A stretch of 64,000 bases of DNA from an uncultured Bacteroidales bacterium (GTDB lineage Bacteria; Bacteroidota; Bacteroidia; Bacteroidales; Paludibacteraceae). The notes below the pieces were generated by a model, which saw only the letters and a program-made list of their open reading frames with translations, ran no database searches and was not told the DNA's origin. The stretch is taken from positions 1 through 64,000 of the forward strand of contig ONWR01000004.1 in NCBI GenBank assembly GCA_900321605.1, read 5' to 3'. Shown piece after piece: positions 1 to 7,552 of this stretch. Within the stretch, counting starts at the first letter, position 1, and the number at the start of each line of letters is the position of its first letter. The position numbers and the translations under genes are program-made.

Positions 1-1
1 G

Positions 2-352
2 CATCTCAAGCCCGAGAAAGAGGTACGTTTCTGGACCGAAGAGGTAAGCGCACATCGTCAGAAGCAACTGACGCAATACCTGCGGATCCAAGAGAAAGAC
101 TGGGATTATTTCCGGAGCCTCTCTGCGGCTATTTATGCCTTGCGCCAAATGGGTTACGTTCGCCGTGCCTGCTCCCTGCGGGACATCACCCGATGGATGT
201 CAGAACAGCTCGTCAAAGACTACTCCACCAAGAATAACCACGATCAGTTTGTCCGCGCATGGAAGGACTTAGGGCGTTACACACCGGAGGTCAAAGATTA
301 CGTAGACGCCCTAAAAGAAAATGGTGTCATGCCTTTGAATGGTATTTACTAA
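2..352 (+). CDS. Unknown protein, C-terminal end (5' truncated by window)
   Basis: The reading frame is open from base 2 to the TAA at 350-352, so only the last 116 residues are seen. They are hydrophilic, rich in charged and aromatic residues (Trp, Tyr, Arg), with no signal peptide, membrane segment or cysteine motif, so a soluble cytoplasmic protein is likely. An internal Met lies at 140, but the coding character begins before it, so the gene starts outside the window. I do not recognise the family. It is followed by a 115-base gap that carries the promoter of the next gene, so it is the last gene of its transcript. Confidence 0.6.
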   Translation, partial: HLKPEKEVRFWTEEVSAHRQKQLTQYLRIQEKDWDYFRSLSAAIYALRQMGYVRRACSLRDITRWMSEQLVKDYSTKNNHDQFVRAWKDLGRYTPEVKDYVDALKENGVMPLNGIY

Positions 353-412
353 ACGAAATAAAAATTAAAAATGCAGAAAAATCGCTCAATGCGTGATTTT
401 TTGAGCAAAATA

Positions 413-444
413 TTTGCGTATATCATAAAAAAGTAGTACTTTTG
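413..444 (+). promoter_or_regulatory. Bacteroidota -33/-7 promoter for the 5'-nucleotidase lipoprotein
   Basis: TTTG at 413-416 and TACTTTTG at 437-444, 20 bases apart, match the Bacteroidota sigma-ABfr consensus. Transcription would start about 450, giving a leader of only about 18 bases before the ATG at 468. Confidence 0.7.
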
Positions 445-467
445 CACCCGGACAAAATGATTATACC

Positions 468-1220
468 ATGCGAAAGAGTTTTTGCTTATTTTTCTTATTC
501 ATCGTGTTATGCTCGTGCGGGCATAAACAAATACAAGTGACGGACTGTACGACGGAAGCCATCAAGGTGGATGCTTCTTGCGACAGTCTGCAGGATCAAT
601 CGTATTTGGAGCAGTTGGCTCCCGTCAAAGCCGATATGGAGCGTGAGATGAACGTGCAGATCGGTTACGCGCCGGAGGAGCTGTGGGTGAACGGTCCGGA
701 GTGCCCGATGCTGAACTGGGCAACGGATGCGTTATGGGAGGCAGCTAAACGTGCGTACGACGGACGGGTAGATATAGCTATCGTGAACATGGGCGGGATG
801 CGTTGCAGCTGGCCTGCCGGTCCTATCACCATCGGAAACGTGTTTGAGTTGATGCCGTTTGATAACCGCTTAGTGGTACTGACGCTCAAAGGCGAAGATG
901 TGATGGCACTATGCGAGTCCTTTGCGAAGTACGGCGGTCAAGGCGTAGCGGGAATGAGAGTTAGACAAAGGACAATGGACAATGGACAATGGACTAAGAT
1001 AGAGGTGACGGTAGATGGTAAGCCGCTGAAAAAAGAGGCGTTATACACCGTAGCTACCAGCGATTATTTGGCAGGAGGAACAGACCACATGGATGCCCTG
1101 ACACGCTATGTGGAGCGATGGGATAGCGATCTGCTGATTCGGGATCTGTACTTAGAAGCAGTCCGCGAGCAAGACACCATCCGTGCCGTGGTGGACGGAA
1201 GAATGGTCGTTGGTCGTTAG
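468..1220 (+). CDS. 5'-nucleotidase C-terminal domain lipoprotein
   Basis: A 250-residue protein with a lipoprotein signal (hydrophobic stretch then LCSC, lipidated Cys near residue 17). The rest matches the C-terminal, substrate-binding domain of UshA-type 5'-nucleotidases: N-x-G-G-[IM]-R at about residue 107, then the ITIGNVFELMPFDN segment, and YTVATSDYLAGGTDH near residue 200. The N-terminal metallophosphoesterase domain that carries the catalytic metals is absent. In many Bacteroidales the two halves are separate neighbouring genes, but no such partner is visible here. An in-frame micro-repeat (about 959-996) adds a segment reading RQRTMDNGQWTK. The ATG at 468 sits just after a strong promoter. 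Function as nucleotide binding or hydrolysis is inferred from the family. Confidence 0.8.
   Translation: MRKSFCLFFLFIVLCSCGHKQIQVTDCTTEAIKVDASCDSLQDQSYLEQLAPVKADMEREMNVQIGYAPEELWVNGPECPMLNWATDALWEAAKRAYDGRVDIAIVNMGGMRCSWPAGPITIGNVFELMPFDNRLVVLTLKGEDVMALCESFAKYGGQGVAGMRVRQRTMDNGQWTKIEVTVDGKPLKKEALYTVATSDYLAGGTDHMDALTRYVERWDSDLLIRDLYLEAVREQDTIRAVVDGRMVVGR
959..996 (+). repeat. In-frame micro-repeat (acaatggac units) inside the 5'-nucleotidase gene
   Basis: Three to four near-exact copies of the 9-mer acaatggac run through the coding region without breaking frame. They encode the low-complexity peptide TMDNGQWT. Confidence 0.7.
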
Positions 1221-1258
1221 TCGATGGTCGTTAGTCGTTGGTCGATAGTCGTTTGTCC
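1208..1258. repeat. Micro-repeat of gtcgttggtcg / gtcgatagtcg type over a stop codon
   Basis: Six or more degenerate copies of a 7-8-base unit (gtcgttg, gtcgatg, gtcgata) cover the 3' end and stop codon (1218-1220) of the lipoprotein gene. The same dialect recurs at 9950-9995 and 53738-53765, and in reverse complement inside a glycosyltransferase gene at 13218-13256. Confidence 0.75.
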
Positions 1259-1283
1259 TACAGCGAAGCCGGTCTGTAATCTT

Positions 1284-2165
1284 TTAGAAAATCCCTTTTC
1301 CTGTGATGTGAGCGCCATCGGGGGTGATGTCCATACGGATGGTAGAATGAAGACGGAGAGGTAAGTTATGCTCCACGTGACCTACAGGAGCATTGAAAAG
1401 AACGGGGTAGTCGTATTCTGCGACTGCCTCTTTTATAGTCTCATAGACGGTACAACCCATGGAAGGATCGTCCTCACAATCGGTGAACTGCCCTACTATC
1501 AGTCCGCTGAGGTGCGCGAGGACACCGCTCATCTTGAGGTTGCGGATCATGCGGTCGATATGGTAATGACGCTCACAGATATCCTCAATAAGGAGAATCG
1601 GGAACTGCTTGCGGAAGAGCTGGTCACGCAGTCCGTAACGCGTGCCTTGCAAGCCGTACAAGACGGAGAGGTTTCCGCCCACGATAGGTGCGCACGCCGT
1701 ACCGTAATGGTTCAGGGGATGAGCAGGCCAGAAATAATCCATGCGCTCATCCGCCAAGAGGCTTCGTAACGCACGTATCGGTTCGCTGTCTTCGGGCAGC
1801 GTAGCTATATGTTTGCACATGATGCCGTGGATAGAGAACTGGTCGCTGTACGCCGATGCCTGATGGAGGGCGGTGATGTCGCTAAAACCGATGATCGGTT
1901 TATGAATAGGAGGCACTTGGTCGATGATACGTTGTAGCCCGTAGCCGCCTCGGGAACAAAGGATGAAGTCCACGGAAGGATCCCGCAGTGCCTCGATGAT
2001 ATCCGCCAAACGATCCTGATCCGTACCTGCAAACCGTCCCCATTGGTCGCGTGCATGCGTTCCCTCACTCACCTCATAGCCCCAAGAGCGAAGACGCGTT
2101 GCCGCGCCTTCGATATACTGGGGATCTATTACGCCCGAGGGAGATATGAGACGAATGTGATTCAA
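1284..2165 (-). CDS. ldcA: Muramoyltetrapeptide LD-carboxypeptidase (peptidase family S66)
   Basis: A 293-residue protein of the S66 serine peptidase family (LdcA/MccF), which removes the terminal D-Ala from murein tetrapeptides during peptidoglycan recycling. Visible hallmarks are the N-terminal ISPSG strand, the nucleophile elbow CSRGGYG (Ser near residue 91), a Glu in LLIEDICE near residue 195 and a His in PVGHVEHN near residue 262, which together form the Ser-Glu-His triad. Length is normal for the family. There is no signal peptide, so it is cytoplasmic. It follows the serine palmitoyltransferase gene on the same strand with only 41 bases between, so the two may be co-transcribed. A tacgatgtacga micro-repeat lies between them. 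Confidence 0.88.
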   Translation of the reverse strand: MNHIRLISPSGVIDPQYIEGAATRLRSWGYEVSEGTHARDQWGRFAGTDQDRLADIIEALRDPSVDFILCSRGGYGLQRIIDQVPPIHKPIIGFSDITALHQASAYSDQFSIHGIMCKHIATLPEDSEPIRALRSLLADERMDYFWPAHPLNHYGTACAPIVGGNLSVLYGLQGTRYGLRDQLFRKQFPILLIEDICERHYHIDRMIRNLKMSGVLAHLSGLIVGQFTDCEDDPSMGCTVYETIKEAVAEYDYPVLFNAPVGHVEHNLPLRLHSTIRMDITPDGAHITGKGIF

Positions 2166-2200
2166 TGTACGAAGTAAAGATGTACGATGTACGATTTATT
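2162..2200. repeat. Micro-repeat of gatgtacgatgtacga type
   Basis: Copies of atgtacga between the LD-carboxypeptidase and serine palmitoyltransferase genes, starting inside the ATG of the former. The same wording recurs in frame at 13422-13456. Confidence 0.65.
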
Positions 2201-2206
2201 TACATT

Positions 2207-3391
2207 TTACATCTGCGGGGCACCCTCGTGCAGGACACGAGCGATGATGTCCACTGCTTCGTCGATGACGGGCTCGGTATGAGTTGCCATAAGCGTCGTA
2301 CGGAGCAGACATTCGCCTTCGACACATGCAGGCGCGATAACCGGATTGACATACACGCCTTCCTCGAACATCTTCTTACCGAAATAGAGGGTGTCGAGCG
2401 TCTTATAGGTGAAGATAGGCACGATAGGCGTCGGAGCCTCGATGATCTTCACGCCGTTGGCGAGCAGTTGTTTCTGGAAATAGCGGGCGATATTCATCAG
2501 TCGCTCGGGTCGCTTGGGATCCTTGATCAACTGATGGAGTGCTTCGAGCGCCGTAGCTGCCGAGCAAGGAGTGATCGAGGCGGAGAAGATGAAGGGACGG
2601 CTCACATGGCGTAACCAATCTGCTACGCGGTGAGAGGTCAGCATACATCCTCCGATGGACGCCAAGGACTTGGAGAAAGTGAGCATGGTGATGTCCACTT
2701 TGTCGGTCAAGCCGAAATGCGCAGCGGTACCTCTACCACCGGGGCCAAGGACACCAAAACCATGCGCATCGTCCACCATCACGCGTGCTCCGTATTTCTC
2801 AGCCAACGCACATATCTCAGGCAGTTTGCAGATATCTCCGCGCATAGAGAAGACACCATCAGTGATGATGAGCTTACCTGCCTCCTCGGGAATGGACTTG
2901 AGCTGACGCTCCAGATCCGTCATATCCGAGTGACGGTAACGCAGTACCTTGGCGTAACTCAGACGGCAAGCATCGTAGATAGAGGCGTGGTTCTCGCGGT
3001 CATTGAGGATATAATCATCCTTGCCGCAGATAGCGGAGATGATAGCGAGGTTCGTTTGGAAACCGGTAGAGACGGTCATCGCCTCCTCGTAACCCGTGAA
3101 CGCTGCTATCTCACGCTCCAACTGAAGATGCAGATCGAGCGTACCGTTCAGGAAACGACTACCGCTCACACCTGTACCGTATTTATCTAACGCCGCATGT
3201 CCGGCTGCAATAACTGCCTCGTTCTCCGTGAGGCCGAGGTAGTTATTGGAACCCAACATGATCACACGGTGGTTCTCCATCTGCACGACAGGTGCTTGAC
3301 GGCTCTCCAACTCGTGGAAATACGGGTAGATACCCAATTTGCGGACCTGTTTGAGGGTCTCAAAATGGTCACATTTATCAAATAAATCCAT
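2207..3391 (-). CDS. spt: Serine palmitoyltransferase (alpha-oxoamine synthase)
   Basis: A fold-type I PLP enzyme of the alpha-oxoamine synthase family, 394 residues from the ATG at 3391. In Bacteroidales this family member condenses serine with an acyl-CoA to make 3-ketosphinganine, the first step of sphingolipid synthesis. Visible features: GSNNYLGL, GTGVSGSRFLNGT, the His in DRENHASIYD, the Asp/His pair in VMVDDAHGFGVLG and the PLP Lys in TFSKSLASIGG. The frame extends upstream to 3439, but that part is a low-complexity tttagagtttagag repeat, so the Met of MDLFDKCDHFETL is the better start. KBL or BioF is possible, but the N-terminal MDLFDKC and long N-region fit bacterial SPT. Confidence 0.87.
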   Translation of the reverse strand: MDLFDKCDHFETLKQVRKLGIYPYFHELESRQAPVVQMENHRVIMLGSNNYLGLTENEAVIAAGHAALDKYGTGVSGSRFLNGTLDLHLQLEREIAAFTGYEEAMTVSTGFQTNLAIISAICGKDDYILNDRENHASIYDACRLSYAKVLRYRHSDMTDLERQLKSIPEEAGKLIITDGVFSMRGDICKLPEICALAEKYGARVMVDDAHGFGVLGPGGRGTAAHFGLTDKVDITMLTFSKSLASIGGCMLTSHRVADWLRHVSRPFIFSASITPCSAATALEALHQLIKDPKRPERLMNIARYFQKQLLANGVKIIEAPTPIVPIFTYKTLDTLYFGKKMFEEGVYVNPVIAPACVEGECLLRTTLMATHTEPVIDEAVDIIARVLHEGAPQM

Positions 3392-3512
3392 TGATTGATA
3401 GTTTAGAGTGTAGAGTTTAGAGTTTAGAGAAGTTTGCAAGTTTTAAGTTATAAGTTTCTCTTTCAACTTTCCACCAGACGGCTTCTCTCAACTCTCAACT
3501 TTCAACATTCAA
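3392..3512. repeat. Micro-repeat tract (tttagag and tcaactttc units)
   Basis: The spacer between mdh and spt is almost wholly made of two unit types: tagagtttagagttta (3400-3428) and ctcaactttcaacattcaac (3484-3511). No gene or clear terminator is seen in it. Confidence 0.65.
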
Positions 3513-3516
3513 CTTA

Positions 3517-4458
3517 TTAAAGAACGTTGAGGTCTTTTAAGATCGCGGTGGTTTTGCGGACAGCAGCCTCGGACTCGTGCAGTTTAGCGCGCTCCTCATC
3601 GCTGATGTTCAGCTCCAAAATCTTCTCAATACCGTTCTTTCCGATGATACAAGGTACACCGATGGTGATGTCCTTCATACCGTACTCACCTTCGAGGGCA
3701 GCGGAGCAAGGGATCATCTTCTTCTGGTCCTTGATGATAGCTTCAGCTACGGAAGCAGCCGCAGCACCCGGAGCCATCCAAGCAGAGGTACCGAGCAGAC
3801 CGGTCAGGGTAGCACCGCCTACCATCGTGCTCTTAACGACATTCTCCAACTCCTCTTTCGACAGGAACTCGGATACATTGATACCTTTGTAGGTAGTGTA
3901 GCTGGTCAGAGGGATCATAGTGGTATCACCGTGACCGCCGATAACGAAACCGTCTACATCGTTAGCGTTGCACTTGAGGGCTTGGCTAAGGAAGTATTTG
4001 AGACGTGCGCTATCGAGAGCACCGCCCATACCGATGACGCGGTTACGCGGCAGTTTGAGTGCATGGAGGGTCAGATAAGCCATCGTATCCATCGGGTTAG
4101 AAACAACAACGAGGATCGCATTCGGGCTGTACTTCAGAACTTGGTCGCAAACCGATTTCACGATACCTGCGTTCACACCGATGAGCTCCTCACGGGTCAT
4201 ACCCGGTTTACGGGGCAGACCGGAAGTGATGATCACTACATCCGAACCGGCAGTCTTGCTGTAATCATTAGTTACACCCTCAACTACGGTATCAAAGCCC
4301 ATGAGTTGAGCCGTTTGCATGATATCCATAGCTTTACCCTCAGCAAAGCCCTCTTTGATATCAATCAGACATACTTCATTGGCTACCTCGTTTACAGCCA
4401 ATACATTTGCGCAGGTTGCTCCAACGTTTCCTGCGCCTACAACAGTTACTTTAGACAT
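3517..4458 (-). CDS. mdh: Malate dehydrogenase
   Basis: A 313-residue NAD-dependent dehydrogenase of the lactate/malate family that interconverts malate and oxaloacetate in the TCA branch. The Rossmann motif VVGAGNVGATCA is at residues 5-16. The substrate loop reads GLPRKPGMTREEL, where the Arg residues mark malate rather than lactate specificity. The Asn of VSNPMD and the catalytic His of IGGHGDTTM are present. Length is typical of the LDH-like MDH of Bacteroidota. It has its own promoter (TAATTTTG at 4522-4529, minus strand) and is followed by a repeat tract, so it may be monocistronic. Confidence 0.95.
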   Translation of the reverse strand: MSKVTVVGAGNVGATCANVLAVNEVANEVCLIDIKEGFAEGKAMDIMQTAQLMGFDTVVEGVTNDYSKTAGSDVVIITSGLPRKPGMTREELIGVNAGIVKSVCDQVLKYSPNAILVVVSNPMDTMAYLTLHALKLPRNRVIGMGGALDSARLKYFLSQALKCNANDVDGFVIGGHGDTTMIPLTSYTTYKGINVSEFLSKEELENVVKSTMVGGATLTGLLGTSAWMAPGAAAASVAEAIIKDQKKMIPCSAALEGEYGMKDITIGVPCIIGKNGIEKILELNISDEERAKLHESEAAVRKTTAILKDLNVL

Positions 4459-4521
4459 AATTTTGTATTTTTAAATTTATAATAATCTAACGTTATTTTT
4501 TTACAAAATTGTAAAAGCGTG

Positions 4522-4553
4522 CAAAATTACTGCTTTTTTTTTATATATGCAAA
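4522..4553 (-). promoter_or_regulatory. Promoter of mdh
   Basis: On the minus strand TTTG (4550-4553) and TAATTTTG (4522-4529) are 20 bases apart, about 65 bases before the mdh ATG. Confidence 0.65.
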
Positions 4554-4747
4554 CATTCCGCTCTTTTTTTTGTCATTTTCTCTCATTTTCCTTCCTTTTC
4601 CCTCTTTTTTGTCCCGTTTGTATCTCCTTCTGCTTCGTTTTTCTGTGCTCACGTTGGTATTGATGGTTGATTCATATAATCGGTTTCCAGAGATGCGAAA
4701 GATTTTTTGATCCATTTTGGGACGTTTTGGACAAAAAAAAGAAACTT

Positions 4748-4818
4748 CGTTTAATTCGTTAAATTCGTGAACCAAAAGATAAAAAGAAAATTCGTTTAAT
4801 TCGGTTAATTCGTGAACC
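4748..4818. repeat. Tandem pair of a 26-base cgtttaattcg...cgtgaacc unit
   Basis: Two copies differing at one or two positions (4749-4774 and 4793-4818). A partial copy in reverse orientation (cgaattaaacgaattttt) lies at 60260-60278 upstream of the DUF4294 gene. Confidence 0.65.
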
Positions 4819-4975
4819 TTAATTCGGTTCCTTTGTGCCCTTTATAAACAAGCCCAAGGACGGTCAACTCATCCTGCGTGGCTCACTCGACAAACGGGGT
4901 CTGCTCGATCGCAACCAAACATGGGTACGTAACTAACTCAGACCTGCCTCGACTCTTTAACGAGTCTAACTCGAA

Positions 4976-5094
4976 CCCGCGCCTAATGTTACCCCAAACA
5001 TACCCAAAGGATACCCCAAGGATACAACCCTATTTTTGGCAAAAAGGCACCAATTACTATATATACTACGTATATATATTTTTTGTCATGCATT
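4976..5094 (+). repeat. Dispersed intergenic element, copy 1 (upstream of surA operon)
   Basis: About 115 bp starting cccgcgcc and containing two to three ataccccaaggata units and an AT-rich near-palindrome centred on actatatatactacg. A second copy, in the same orientation and similar distance from a gene start, lies at 51885-52000 before porX. Confidence 0.75.
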
Positions 5095-5168
5095 TTGAAT
5101 AAGAAAGGTGCTCAAATCGCTTAAAAGAATAGAATTTATTCTATTTTTTACAAAAAAATCCATTTTTA

Positions 5169-5200
5169 TTTGCATATATGCAATTTTTGTAGTACCTTTG
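5169..5200 (+). promoter_or_regulatory. Promoter of the SurA-like/surA operon
   Basis: TTTG at 5169-5172 and TACCTTTG at 5193-5200 with 20-base spacing, 20 bases before the ATG at 5221. Confidence 0.75.
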
Positions 5201-5220
5201 CACGCTAATTTGAACTAAAA

Positions 5221-6123
5221 ATGAAAAACAAACGAAACATAGTAGGCGCAGGAATAGTGTTGTCAGTACTGATGACGCTCCTATGCGGATGTCAGGCGCT
5301 GGAGAAGAAACAGCAGGTAGGAGCCGTTGCCGAACTGAACGGTCATTACCTCTACCGCTCGACCTTGGATTCGTTGACCTTGGGTCTGAATAGCGAAGAC
5401 AGCCTTCGCGTGGTGCAGCAATATATCCGCCAATGGGCGCAAGACATCCTGCTCTATGACAACTCTACCGCACGCACACATCGCGAGATAGAACAGATGG
5501 TCTCCGAGTACAGACGCATCTTGTACGCGCAGGCATACGAAGACCGTTTGGTAGAGCGCCGGATGCCGAAATCCATTCCGGACAGCGCCGTACAAGCTAT
5601 CTACGACCGAATGCCCGACCGGTTTATCTTGGACGAGAGCATCGTCAAAGGCGTGCTGCTGGTCGTGCCCAACGACGCGCCAAACCTCTCCAAACTCAAA
5701 CAATGGTTGCTCAAGATCGGCACCGAGCGGCAGGAAAGAAAGGAGAAGAAAAACTCCAAAGCCACCAACGTCCTTGACGACATCGAGAAATACGTCTATC
5801 AGAATGCCAGCGGCTATGAGCTCTTCACCGACCAATGGACAACCGTAACCGCCCTCACGAGACAGATGCCTGTGGAGCGTGCGGACTTAGAAACGAAACT
5901 CAAATACAGCAACCGGATAGAGATCTCGGATTCGACCCAGACCTTTATTCTGCAGGTGACCGAGAAACATATGCGAGGCGAGAAAATGCCGGTGGACTAC
6001 GCCCGTCCGCAGATAGAGAAAATCATCCTCAATGCCCGTCGTGTGGAGTTCCTCCGCAAAGAGCGCGAACGACTCTACAACGATGCCGTGCAGGAGAAGA
6101 AGATCAAGTTCTTTGATATTTGA
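5221..6123 (+). CDS. SurA-like periplasmic chaperone lipoprotein without PPIase domain
   Basis: A 300-residue lipoprotein (hydrophobic signal ending LLCGC, lipidated Cys near residue 24). After the signal comes an ELNGHYLYRSTLDSL segment like the start of SurA/PrsA chaperones, then a long helical, charged region (YIRQWAQDILLYDN, YRRILYAQAYEDRLVE) typical of SurA N-terminal domains. No parvulin domain is present: residues 125-240 lack the usual GGDLG core. It lies directly before surA (30-base repeat spacer), an arrangement common in Bacteroidota, so a role in outer-membrane protein folding is inferred. The C-terminal helix (RRVEFLRKERERLYND) would close the chaperone domain. Confidence 0.7.
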   Translation: MKNKRNIVGAGIVLSVLMTLLCGCQALEKKQQVGAVAELNGHYLYRSTLDSLTLGLNSEDSLRVVQQYIRQWAQDILLYDNSTARTHREIEQMVSEYRRILYAQAYEDRLVERRMPKSIPDSAVQAIYDRMPDRFILDESIVKGVLLVVPNDAPNLSKLKQWLLKIGTERQERKEKKNSKATNVLDDIEKYVYQNASGYELFTDQWTTVTALTRQMPVERADLETKLKYSNRIEISDSTQTFILQVTEKHMRGEKMPVDYARPQIEKIILNARRVEFLRKERERLYNDAVQEKKIKFFDI

Positions 6124-6153
6124 AGATTTGAAAATTTGAAGATTTGAAGATTT
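6121..6153. repeat. Micro-repeat of tgaagattt units between two chaperone genes
   Basis: Four near copies of gaagatttga/gaaaatttga fill the whole spacer and overlap the upstream TGA stop (6121-6123). Confidence 0.7.
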
Positions 6154-7500
6154 ATGAAGAAATATAGTTTTACAGTTTTAATGACTTTGGCGCTGAGCAT
6201 CAGCGTCTATGCCCAGATGGCGATCGACGAGGTGATCTGGGTAGTGGGTGACGAAGCTATCCTGCGCAGCGAAGTGGAAGAAGAGCGTATTCGTGCGCAG
6301 TACGAGGGACAGCAGATCAAAGGCGACCCGTATTGCGTCATCCCCGAACAACTCGCGATCCAGAAACTGTTCCTCCATCAGGCGGAACTGGACTCTGTGG
6401 AAGCCAACGAAGCTTCCGTGAGCCACCAAGTGGACATGCGTATGAACTACTACATCAGCCAGATCGGCTCCAAAGAGAAGATGGAGGAGTATTTCCGCAA
6501 GACCAGCAGCGAGATCCGCGAGGAGATGATGACCACCGTTCGCAACCAGATGATCATCCAACAGATGCAGCAGAAACTGACCTCGAACATCAAACCGACA
6601 CCTGCTGAGATCCGCCGGTACTTCAACAACCTGCCGATGGACTCTATCCCGATGATGCCTGCACAGGTGGAGGTACAGATCCTCAGTTTCGAACCTCCTG
6701 TGCCGATCGAAGAGACCGAACGCGTCAAACAACGTCTCCGTGAGTTCACCGAACGCGTGCAGAACGGCTCGTCCGATTTCAGTATGTTAGCCCGTCTCTA
6801 CTCCGAAGACACCGAGAGTGCCAAGAGAGGCGGTGAGCTGGGATTTGTAGGCAAAGGACAGTTGGTACCTGAGTTCGCAGAGGTCGCTTTTAACCTCAAC
6901 GACCCCAAACGGGTAAGCCGCATCGTGCAGACCGAGTACGGATACCACATCATCCAGCTCATCGAGAAGAAAGGTGACCGTATCAACTGTCGTCATATTC
7001 TGATTCGTCCGCGTATCAGCGCTACCGATAAGATCAACGCTATCGAGAAACTGGACAGTATCCGGCAGATGATCTTGGCGGACAGCCTGATGTTCGAGCA
7101 AGCCGTCATCCGCTTCTCGGAAGACAAGAACACCGTGATGAACGCCGGTCTGATGATCAACCCCAATACCGGTAGCAGTAAGTTCGAGTACCAAGAGTTG
7201 GCTCCCGAGATCTCCAAACAGATATACGGCATGAACGAAGGCGATATATCGCAACCCTTCGTGATGATGGACCAGCAGAAGAACCGCGAGGTCTGTGCCA
7301 TCGTCAAACTCAAAAAGAAAACAGACGTTCACCGCGCTAACCTGACGGATGATTTCCAAACCATCCGCTCGATGTTGGAGAGCAAACTGAGTGCCGAATA
7401 TATCCACAACTGGATCCTCAAGAAACAGCAGTCCACCTTCATCCAGATCTCACCCGAATGGCAAGGATGCGACTTTGAGTACCCGAATTGGATCCATTGA
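6154..7500 (+). CDS. surA: Peptidylprolyl isomerase SurA
   Basis: A 448-residue periplasmic chaperone with signal peptide (cleavage near SVYA-QM), SurA N-terminal domain (IDEVIWVVGDEAILRSEVE, residues 24-45) and two parvulin domains. The first (about 170-275) has the SEDTESAKRGGELGFVGKGQLVPEF core and ends in YGYHIIQLIEKKGDR. The second (about 278-385) begins NCRHILIRP and is degenerate in its core. SurA escorts outer-membrane barrels to BAM. It is the second gene of a run with the SurA-like lipoprotein and the OstA-like protein. Length fits Bacteroidota SurA. Confidence 0.92.
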   Translation: MKKYSFTVLMTLALSISVYAQMAIDEVIWVVGDEAILRSEVEEERIRAQYEGQQIKGDPYCVIPEQLAIQKLFLHQAELDSVEANEASVSHQVDMRMNYYISQIGSKEKMEEYFRKTSSEIREEMMTTVRNQMIIQQMQQKLTSNIKPTPAEIRRYFNNLPMDSIPMMPAQVEVQILSFEPPVPIEETERVKQRLREFTERVQNGSSDFSMLARLYSEDTESAKRGGELGFVGKGQLVPEFAEVAFNLNDPKRVSRIVQTEYGYHIIQLIEKKGDRINCRHILIRPRISATDKINAIEKLDSIRQMILADSLMFEQAVIRFSEDKNTVMNAGLMINPNTGSSKFEYQELAPEISKQIYGMNEGDISQPFVMMDQQKNREVCAIVKLKKKTDVHRANLTDDFQTIRSMLESKLSAEYIHNWILKKQQSTFIQISPEWQGCDFEYPNWIH

Positions 7501-7548
7501 GCAATTAATAATTAACAATTAATAATTAATATTCACAATTCACAAAGG
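7501..7548. repeat. Micro-repeat of attaacaattaataatt type
   Basis: Several copies of taataatta/aacaatta followed by ttcacaattcacaa fill the surA-ostA spacer. The same dialect recurs at 56459-56493. Confidence 0.75.
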
Positions 7549-7552
7549 GTTA

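Larger units (their letters stand above)
4459..5220. other. Gene-free region between mdh and the surA operon
   Basis: These 760 bases hold the two flanking promoters, a T-rich tract (4530-4620), a doubled aattcgttaaattcgtgaacc-type repeat (4748-4818), a short relic-like reading frame (4823-4936), the 115-bp dispersed element (4976-5094) and the operon promoter (5169-5200). The 74-codon frame at 4878-5102 runs across the repeat element and is not credible as a gene. Confidence 0.6.

Noticed and set aside
2165..3190. Long plus-strand frames opposite the serine palmitoyltransferase gene
   Set aside because: They are antisense shadows of a gene with clear enzyme motifs.
4878..5102. 74-codon open frame before the surA operon
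   Set aside because: It runs through the dispersed repeat element and shares its peptide (PKDTPRIQP) with the frame at 51826-52080 only because the DNA is repeated. No start signal or family.
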